64,000 nucleotides of DNA, from the NCBI GenBank assembly GCA_014529385.2, contig CM043958.1, forward strand, positions 127,180,817-127,244,816, read 5' to 3'. The DNA is from Adiantum capillus-veneris (taxonomy: Eukaryota; Streptophyta; Polypodiopsida; Polypodiales; Pteridaceae). A program made the translations under genes and the position numbers. Numbering within the stretch: the first letter of the stretch is position 1; every line of letters starts with the position of its first letter. The notes under the pieces are model-generated. The model ran no database searches. It was not told where the DNA came from and saw nothing but the letters and a program-made list of their open reading frames with translations. This document shows positions 57,726 to 64,000 of the stretch, piece by piece.

Positions 57726-60284
57726 GTGTTGGGTTCTTGCACGTGTGTTCGAAGGGGTTCTCAAAGCATCATAATTTGGGTAGCCATGGCTTTCTCTTAT
57801 CCGGAGTTTCATGGAAGAAGTGATGAAGATGTGGAAGAATTTTTGGAAAAGATGGAGGTTGCTTGCATTAGCAACCAGATTCATGACCCTACGCAAATGT
57901 TACGCCTTCTCCAAATTTGTTTGAAGAGTGATGCACGAGTTTGGTCTAAAGCATTTGAAGAGGAGTTGTGTGCGGCTGATCCACCTGTAAGGTTGAGTTG
58001 GGACAATCTACGACATGGGTTGGAAGTGGAGTTTGTGAAGATAGAAGATCCTGACAAAGTGTGGCAAGAAGTACAGGCTTTGGTGCAAAAGGAAGGTGAG
58101 CCAGTAGATGCGTACATACGTATGTTTTCATTGGCATGGGAGCGAATGTGCAAGGCCTTAGCACCACAGGTACCCCCGCCTGACATGATGAAGAAGGACA
58201 GATTCTTGGCTGGTCTTTGGGAGCATATACGTTGGAGAGTGGAGCTAAAGAAGCCTAGGACATATGAAGATGCACTAGAGGTAGCAAGGAACAAAGAGTG
58301 GAAGCTGAGGAAAATGAGCCAGTTAGGGGTGGAGTCTTTGCCAATGAGGTCTGAATTTCAGCCTATAGAGTCTTTACAAGGCCGCATGTCAGGGGTTCAT
58401 CATGAACCAGTAGTTCCTGTTACTACTCAGGTTATGCCAGCAGTGGTCACTACAGCAGTGCAAGATGATGGGCTAAGGCAAGACATGAGGCAAATGGTAG
58501 ATTTGATGAAGAATCTCAGCCTAAACATGCTAGGTCAAGTGGGAAATAATCGAGGTCGAGGGAGGTTTGCAAATCAGCAAGGAGGTGAAGAAAGGCCTAG
58601 GAATGGTGTTGGACAAAGCAATGGTAGGTTTTGGAGGCAGACGCCCACATGTTATAATTGTGGAGAGTTGGGTCACATCAGCCCGCAATGTGATAAGCCA
58701 CCAAGGATGGGGGGAGACATGTATCCATTGCCAAGACAGGTGCTAACTAGGTCAAATGATTATGGCATCGAAATTAAGGGAGACGAAGGAACCGGTGGAC
58801 TGACCCAGGAGGAAAAGGGAAAGACAAAAGTGCTAAGTGTAGTCACCTTGGAGAAGGCATCAAAGCTAGAGGATACATTAGTGATGCCTATTGGGAAGAG
58901 GACCACAGAGGATAAGGAAGGAAGAAGTGCCCCAGGTCCTAGTAAGAAGAAAGGAAAGAGCCATGAAGGCGAGGATGTCAAGGCCAAGAGGAAAAGGAGA
59001 GCTCGTCGAAAGTTTCATGTTTCAGATTTTCCACTAGGGGATGGGCAATTAAGCTATGACTTGAAGGAGGATCTGACGAGCAGGAAGGCAGATGTTACTT
59101 TTGGGCAGCTTATAGAGATGGTGCCTAAGCTAAAGCGACAGTGGAAGAGAATGGTTAACCCAATGGAGAAAGAGCCGGAGAGAGGTTCAGTAAAGGTGTT
59201 GGCAATGGATGAGCTACCAGACATTTGTCCAATAGTAGATGTGTGGCATAAAAGGAAAAATTTGGGACAAGGTTATGTGGATGGCGGAGCCCAAATATGT
59301 GTCATAACACACTCATGCGTTGAGAAGATGGGTCTCACAGTGGCTGGGGTGTCAGGGTTTCGGATCAGATTGGCAAATCATCAAAAAGTAAAATGCTTGG
59401 GTGTTGTAAAGAGCTTAGAAGTGGAGGCATATGATGCAAAGGCAGTGGTTGATTTTCATGTGATGCCAGCAGGGTTGGGAGCATATCCTATTATATTGGG
59501 CAGACCATGGTTACGTGCAGTGGGAGCTGTTCAAGATTGGCGACATGGTACGATTAGCCTCTATGGAAAGACAGGTACCAAGAAGCTTTATAATATGGAC
59601 ACAAGGAAACGATTAGAGGAGCTTTATGAAGATGAGGATGAGTCTAGTGATGAAGACTCTTCCACAGTGACAGATGAGGACAGTGATAGCACTACCAGCA
59701 GTGATGAGGATGCTGATGTTGCATTTCTTTTGATGGACAAAGAAATCCAGGAGTTTGGTTTAGTTGCATTTGCAAATGAGGTTGAAGATGAAAGTGAAGG
59801 GCCTTATGAAGTGATTGAAGGGCTGATGCAAACCAAGGTTGAGTTGTCAAAGAAGCAGGAATTGATGACACAAATGATCAGTGGAGACCTCTCAGCTATG
59901 GAGAAGGATATATATTTGCACATGCTGGCTAGTTTTCCTGATTTGTTCATTACTTCATATGAAGAGATCAGAGGGTTCAAGGGCGAAGAGATGCTTATAG
60001 AGCTGAAAGAAGGTGCTAAGCTAGTGCGGCAAAGGCTAAGAAGGATGGGTCAAGAGCAAATGGAAGCCTTGCGAGAAGAGGTGGACAAGTTATTGAAGGC
60101 AGGGTTCATAGTCCCTGTGGAGACCACAGAATGGGTGAGTCCAGTTGTAGTCAGTCCAAAGAAGGATGGGAAGTGGAGAATTTGTGTAGATTTTAAACCC
60201 TTAAACACAGCCACTAAGAAGAACCCATATCCTCTTCCATTCATTGATCAGATCTTGGATTCAGTGGCAGGTTATGAGAGGTAG
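57726..60284 (+). CDS. E5 Gag, protease and RT N-terminus
   Basis: The frame of 852 residues probably starts at the internal MAFSYPEFHG near residue 21, matching the E2 Gag start. The capsid-like domain covers about residues 20-200 (DRFLAGLWEHIRW). A zinc knuckle CYNCGELGHISPQC lies near residue 309. A basic region follows. The protease has YVDGGAQICV near residue 517 and ILGRPWLR near 590, then an acidic linker. RT begins near residue 789 (AGFIVPVETTEW, RICVDFKPLN). It ends with a TAG a few codons before the motif A Asp. The same phase continues without another stop to 63137. Confidence 0.88.
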   Translation: MLGSCTCVRRGSQSIIIWVAMAFSYPEFHGRSDEDVEEFLEKMEVACISNQIHDPTQMLRLLQICLKSDARVWSKAFEEELCAADPPVRLSWDNLRHGLEVEFVKIEDPDKVWQEVQALVQKEGEPVDAYIRMFSLAWERMCKALAPQVPPPDMMKKDRFLAGLWEHIRWRVELKKPRTYEDALEVARNKEWKLRKMSQLGVESLPMRSEFQPIESLQGRMSGVHHEPVVPVTTQVMPAVVTTAVQDDGLRQDMRQMVDLMKNLSLNMLGQVGNNRGRGRFANQQGGEERPRNGVGQSNGRFWRQTPTCYNCGELGHISPQCDKPPRMGGDMYPLPRQVLTRSNDYGIEIKGDEGTGGLTQEEKGKTKVLSVVTLEKASKLEDTLVMPIGKRTTEDKEGRSAPGPSKKKGKSHEGEDVKAKRKRRARRKFHVSDFPLGDGQLSYDLKEDLTSRKADVTFGQLIEMVPKLKRQWKRMVNPMEKEPERGSVKVLAMDELPDICPIVDVWHKRKNLGQGYVDGGAQICVITHSCVEKMGLTVAGVSGFRIRLANHQKVKCLGVVKSLEVEAYDAKAVVDFHVMPAGLGAYPIILGRPWLRAVGAVQDWRHGTISLYGKTGTKKLYNMDTRKRLEELYEDEDESSDEDSSTVTDEDSDSTTSSDEDADVAFLLMDKEIQEFGLVAFANEVEDESEGPYEVIEGLMQTKVELSKKQELMTQMISGDLSAMEKDIYLHMLASFPDLFITSYEEIRGFKGEEMLIELKEGAKLVRQRLRRMGQEQMEALREEVDKLLKAGFIVPVETTEWVSPVVVSPKKDGKWRICVDFKPLNTATKKNPYPLPFIDQILDSVAGYER

Positions 60285-63137
60285 AGTGTGTGTGATGGTT
60301 TTTCAGGCTATTTTCAATTGAAGATTGCTCTTAAAGACCGCACAAAGACAACTTTTATTACGCCATGGGGCTGCTATTGCTACACAGTATTGCCATTTGG
60401 GTTGTCAAATGGACCTTCCTTCTATCAAGAGAGAGCGAATTGGGTGTTGGAACCATTCATTGGTAGTTGTGTTAAAGCTTTTATGGATGACTTCTGTGTT
60501 TATAGCAGTAGGGCTGAACACCATGAGAAGCTGCAGATGGTATTGGCTCGATATGATGAATGTGGAGGACAACTAAATCCAAAGAAATGTCATCTAGCAC
60601 AGCCAAGGGTGAAGTTATTGGGCCACATGGTGTCAGAAAATGGCATTGAGGCTGATCCAGACAAGGTTAAGTCTATTATTCTTCTTCCATCACCTACGAG
60701 TACGAAGCAATTGGCAACCTTTATACACAAAGTGAAGTACATGGCAAGGTTTATTCCATTGTCTTCTCAGATTCTTTATCCATTACAACAAGTGGCAAAG
60801 CATGATCCATTGCAATGGGATGACAAGTGTGAAGAAGTGTTTCAAGAGGTGAAAGAGGTGTTAGGGGGTTTGTCAGCCATGCAGGCTCCTGATTGGGAGA
60901 AAGTGTTTTATGTAAATCCATCAGTAGGGGAGGATGCCATTGGAGCCATGCTATTGCAAAAGGGGAAGGGCAGCCATTATATGAGGCCAGTGTATTGTGC
61001 AAGCCGAGTGAAGTTGGTAGCGGAGAGAAAGTTCTCGGAAGTAGAGCTAGTGATGGCCAGTGTAATATTTCCTTGTCGACGATTTCGTCATTACTTGCTA
61101 CCACGGCCTTTTGTTTTCTTGACGAGTTATGCCTTTTTGCCACAGTTAATTAATGGTACTAACATGTCAAATGTGGTGAAGAAATGGGTAATTGAGCTGC
61201 AAGAGTTTGAGTTCTCTTTTCTAGTGGAAGATAGTACAAGGGCTACCCTAGCTGATTTGTTGACCTACAAGGAGAATCCCCTTATTGTTAAGGAAGAGGT
61301 GGTGAGAAAGGTAGTTGAAGAAGTGCCACAGATCAGCAATGCACATGTGTTGTTCTTTGATGGTTTATACAAAAAGAGCCATGATGCAGCTTCAGGGGGT
61401 ATAGCACTTTATGATCCAGAGGGGAAGCTAGTATGCAAGAGAGGGTTCAAATTGGATGCTCATAGTAACAATGAGGCTGAATATGCTACTCTGGAAGCCG
61501 GATTACACATTTGTTTGAAGCATGGGGTTCGAAGGTTGAGCATAAAAGGTGATGCCTTGTTAGTGGTGAAGCAAGTGCTGGGTGTGTGGAAGAGCAAGAA
61601 CACCTCATTGAAGGAAATGTGCTTCAGAATTAAAGGCCTGTTAAAAAAGTTTGAAGCATGGAGCATCAGACACATTGAACGTGCTCTAAATGGAGAGGCA
61701 CATGAAGCAGCTCAAAGCATGATTGGGGAGCTATTTGTGTTGAGGACCACTTTACCTCTTTATCATGGCCGGGAAAGTTTGGCTCAAGAAGAGGAGTTTT
61801 TGCTAACAGGAATCATTCCAAAGGAGATTCAGAAGTCTAAGAAGTATGGCTTTGTGCGTAGAGCATATAGGTACAAATTGATTGGTGATTTCTTATACAT
61901 GAAAGGGGCTGATCTCGTGTTGAGACGTGTACCTTGGCGGGAGGAGCTTTACAGAGTGTTGGAAGAGAATCATGAAGGCGCATGTGGTGGCCATTTTGCT
62001 CTAAAGATCACCTTGCATAAGATTTTGCAAGAGGGGTATGTATGGCCTAGTTTGCACAAGGATGTTCACCATTGGTGTAGGTCTTGCAATAGGTGTCAAG
62101 CATTTGGGAAGAGAGTGTTGAAGCCAGAGCTACGAAAAACCATTATGGCGTTTGATGTGTTTGAAAAGTGGGGGATTGATGCAATAGGCCCGTTACCTAT
62201 CACAAGCAGGGGCAAAAGCTATATCTTGATGGCAGTGGACTATCTCTCTAGATGGGTAGAGGCTATAGCAGTAAAACAGATCACTGCAAAGGATGTGGCA
62301 AAATTTGTGTATGATGAAATATGTTGCAAGTTTGGGGTGCCATTAGAGCTACTTTCAGATAAGGGGCCAGGATTTAGAGCTAAACTGCTAGACTTCTTAT
62401 GCACAAAGATGAAGATTAGGCACCAGCATACCACTCCTTATTACCCGCAGTGTAATGGCTTAAATGAAAGATTCAATGGTGAGTTGGTACAAATTCTTTC
62501 TAAAGTGACAGAGCACCAAGGAAAGAATTGGGATTTGGAATTGCCTAGTGCATTATGGGCTTACCGTACTTCGGTGAAGACAGGTACTGGGTTTACTCCA
62601 TTTCATTTGGTGTATGGAAAGGAAGCACTATTGCCTGTGGAGGTAGAGTTGCCTGCGGTCAAGATGTTAGAGAAGTTGCTTGGGCCGCCTAGTGATGCAT
62701 TCAAAGAGAGGCTCTTGCAGTTACAAGAGGTCCAGTTGGATAGGATGAGTGCATTGGAGCATTATGGGCAGATGCAGGATAAGGCTTTGACAAAGATAAA
62801 TGAAAAGGTCAAAAGTAAGGGTATCAAGAAACATGACTTGGTTTTGCGCTACAACAGTAAGCTGGATAACACCTTCCAAAAGAAGTTTCAAATTAAGTGG
62901 GAAGGCCCTTTCAAGCTAGTGGAGTGTTTCCCAAATGGTACATATCAGTTGGCTAACCTGGATGGGTTTCTACATAAGTCAAGGGTAAATGGATTGCGTC
63001 TTAAATTGTATCATGCCAGGTTGATGATGGTCGAGCAAGATGAGCTGTATGTGGATCAAGGAGTGTTGGTGAGGGATGAGGAGACCTGTGATGCGGCGAG
63101 TCTCATATCTCTTTTTGTTGCTGCTGATCATGAATGA
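60285..63137 (+). CDS. E5 pol: RT, dual RNase H, integrase
   Basis: Continues the gag frame after the TAG; about 950 residues. Counting from 60288, RT motif A is Asp 3 (CDGFSGY) and FMDDF gives Asp 67 and 68. The gypsy RNase H has VNPSVG at 209-214 instead of VDAS. The second RNase H keeps Asp 358, Glu 396 or 398 and Asp 422, but its last catalytic Asp is His 472 (GEAHEAA). Integrase has His 562, His 569, Cys 600, Cys 603 and the triad Asp 631, Asp 691, Glu 727, with 35 residues between the last two, and a C-terminal WEGPF domain. The natural start is in the previous ORF. Confidence 0.9.
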   Translation, partial: SVCDGFSGYFQLKIALKDRTKTTFITPWGCYCYTVLPFGLSNGPSFYQERANWVLEPFIGSCVKAFMDDFCVYSSRAEHHEKLQMVLARYDECGGQLNPKKCHLAQPRVKLLGHMVSENGIEADPDKVKSIILLPSPTSTKQLATFIHKVKYMARFIPLSSQILYPLQQVAKHDPLQWDDKCEEVFQEVKEVLGGLSAMQAPDWEKVFYVNPSVGEDAIGAMLLQKGKGSHYMRPVYCASRVKLVAERKFSEVELVMASVIFPCRRFRHYLLPRPFVFLTSYAFLPQLINGTNMSNVVKKWVIELQEFEFSFLVEDSTRATLADLLTYKENPLIVKEEVVRKVVEEVPQISNAHVLFFDGLYKKSHDAASGGIALYDPEGKLVCKRGFKLDAHSNNEAEYATLEAGLHICLKHGVRRLSIKGDALLVVKQVLGVWKSKNTSLKEMCFRIKGLLKKFEAWSIRHIERALNGEAHEAAQSMIGELFVLRTTLPLYHGRESLAQEEEFLLTGIIPKEIQKSKKYGFVRRAYRYKLIGDFLYMKGADLVLRRVPWREELYRVLEENHEGACGGHFALKITLHKILQEGYVWPSLHKDVHHWCRSCNRCQAFGKRVLKPELRKTIMAFDVFEKWGIDAIGPLPITSRGKSYILMAVDYLSRWVEAIAVKQITAKDVAKFVYDEICCKFGVPLELLSDKGPGFRAKLLDFLCTKMKIRHQHTTPYYPQCNGLNERFNGELVQILSKVTEHQGKNWDLELPSALWAYRTSVKTGTGFTPFHLVYGKEALLPVEVELPAVKMLEKLLGPPSDAFKERLLQLQEVQLDRMSALEHYGQMQDKALTKINEKVKSKGIKKHDLVLRYNSKLDNTFQKKFQIKWEGPFKLVECFPNGTYQLANLDGFLHKSRVNGLRLKLYHARLMMVEQDELYVDQGVLVRDEETCDAASLISLFVAADHE

Positions 63138-63165
63138 TCTAGCAGGCTAGGTGATGGGCAAATTA

Positions 63166-64000
63166 TGTCAAGAGTTTTTTGGAGCAAGGGATTGCGCATA
63201 TGTACATACACATGCATGGTGCATCAAATAAAGGATTGCCCAATTTCCTTAGCCAGGTGGTTACGTGGGGCCCACATGTGTACAGGTAGGACAACATGTA
63301 CATAGTGCATCGATTTTCACTATTACTAGTACCAGTGTGTTTTTTCTATAATAATGAGGAGTTGCTAGCACGTAAACTTCTCGAGGAAGCTATCCGCGGG
63401 CCGACGACATGAGGTCAGCAGGTGCGTCAGATGGCATCTAGTGGCGTCAGGAGGGCGAACGAGGTCAATATTTGCACGCGGATGAAGACGGACACAACGT
63501 GGGTGTTTTCTTGTGAGAGTTATGCAGAAAGGTCATCATTAGGACCACTTTTTGGGGCCACTTCATGTGGTGGCGAGATGCATTATTGGAAAAAAGTTGA
63601 GTGCCAGGTGTGCAAATGATGCAAAAAGGTGACAACTATGCACTGCGAGGTCAGTTTTTGGCCTGTTCGGGGTCCGTTTGAGGTCATCTAAAAGGCCAAG
63701 GGTGCCCAACTAATAAAGCTAAGTGTGGGAACTGAAAAAACAGAGAGAAGACCAGAAAAAAACGTGGAGAAGAGAGGAGGAACAGCCGCAGGTGTGTTTT
63801 TGCTCATTTTGGAGCCTATTTTGGCCGTAAACTGCTCATCCGAGGTCGGATTTGAGCACTTTGACATTGTAGACTGGGGTTTTGGGCCGTTCCGGACGCG
63901 ATGGCGCTGTCCATTTTGCCAAATTCCTCACTCTTTTCCTGCTGTTTTTCTGTGTAAGTTTCTCCTATGAGCGAAGTTTCTGCTCCAGTTTGTGATTGTA
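63166..64000 (+). repeat. E5 3' LTR, cut by window end
   Basis: 835 bp aligned without gaps to 55544-56378. The remaining part and the target duplication lie beyond the window; the left flank aacgg (55539-55543) predicts the bases expected there. Confidence 0.92.

Larger units (their letters stand above)
55544..64000 (+). mobile_element. E5: young Tat-type Ty3/gypsy element, right end outside window
   Basis: E5 starts at TGTCAGG inside the LINE endonuclease. Its 5' LTR is matched without gaps by 63166-64000, with about 10 substitutions in 835 bp (1.2 percent). The interior carries an ORF ahead of gag and then one long polyprotein frame, gag-protease-RT-RNase H-RNase H-integrase, interrupted only by a TAG at 60282-60284. 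This is the best-preserved element in the window and a near relative of E2. Confidence 0.9.

Overview
The window looks like intergenic heterochromatin of a large-genome land plant. I find no host gene that I can name. It holds plant-type LTR retrotransposons, including Tat-lineage Ty3/gypsy elements with two RNase H domains, a Ty1/copia element, a LINE fragment and very long (GA)n, (GT)n and G-run tracts. The repeat style would fit a fern or another seed-free plant or a gymnosperm, but the sequence alone does not decide this. I use working names E1-E6 and LINE-1.

Layout. Positions 1-2237 and 46626-47001 are the two halves of an old minus-strand open frame built of 31-residue tandem repeats. 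E1 (2238-46625, minus strand, TSD tccat, tRNA-Asp primer site) is inserted in it. E1 is a decayed Ty3/gypsy element with gag, protease, RT, RNase H and integrase. Downstream of integrase it has a second protease-like domain, a tail with repeated WVPK motifs, and a further open frame of about 1,000 codons. That last frame is split by E2 (4253-24686, minus strand, TSD cctc), a Tat-type element with LTRs of about 2.4 kb. The 3' LTR of E2 is itself split by E3 (5360-14386, minus strand, TSD gtgtg), a gag-protease element without RT or integrase that resembles an internally deleted relative of E1. The RT of E1 is separately split by E4 (33498-39703, plus strand, TSD ttcaa), a non-autonomous element with 483-bp LTRs, an iMet primer site and a large inverted repeat.

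Right of this nest lie E6 (about 48086-54114, plus strand), a badly decayed Ty1/copia element, and LINE-1 (54115-55543, plus strand), which contains ORF1 and the start of the endonuclease. LINE-1 is cut by E5 (55544 to beyond 64000, plus strand), a young Tat-type element whose polyprotein is open except for one TAG.

Hand-counted LTR divergences agree with the nesting order: E1 about 7-8 percent, E4 about 3.7, E2 about 2.7, E3 about 2.3 and E5 about 1.2. For E1, E2 and E4, counting the TSD once restores an uninterrupted reading frame across the insertion point. For E3 the other E2 LTR supplies an intact empty site. The less ordinary content is the E1/E3 family: the post-integrase protease plus WVPK tail, the extra 3' coding region, the duplicated integrase zinc-binding module, and a palindrome that recurs about every 286 bp in both noncoding spacers. 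A conserved ORF upstream of gag, shared by E2 and E5, also stands out.
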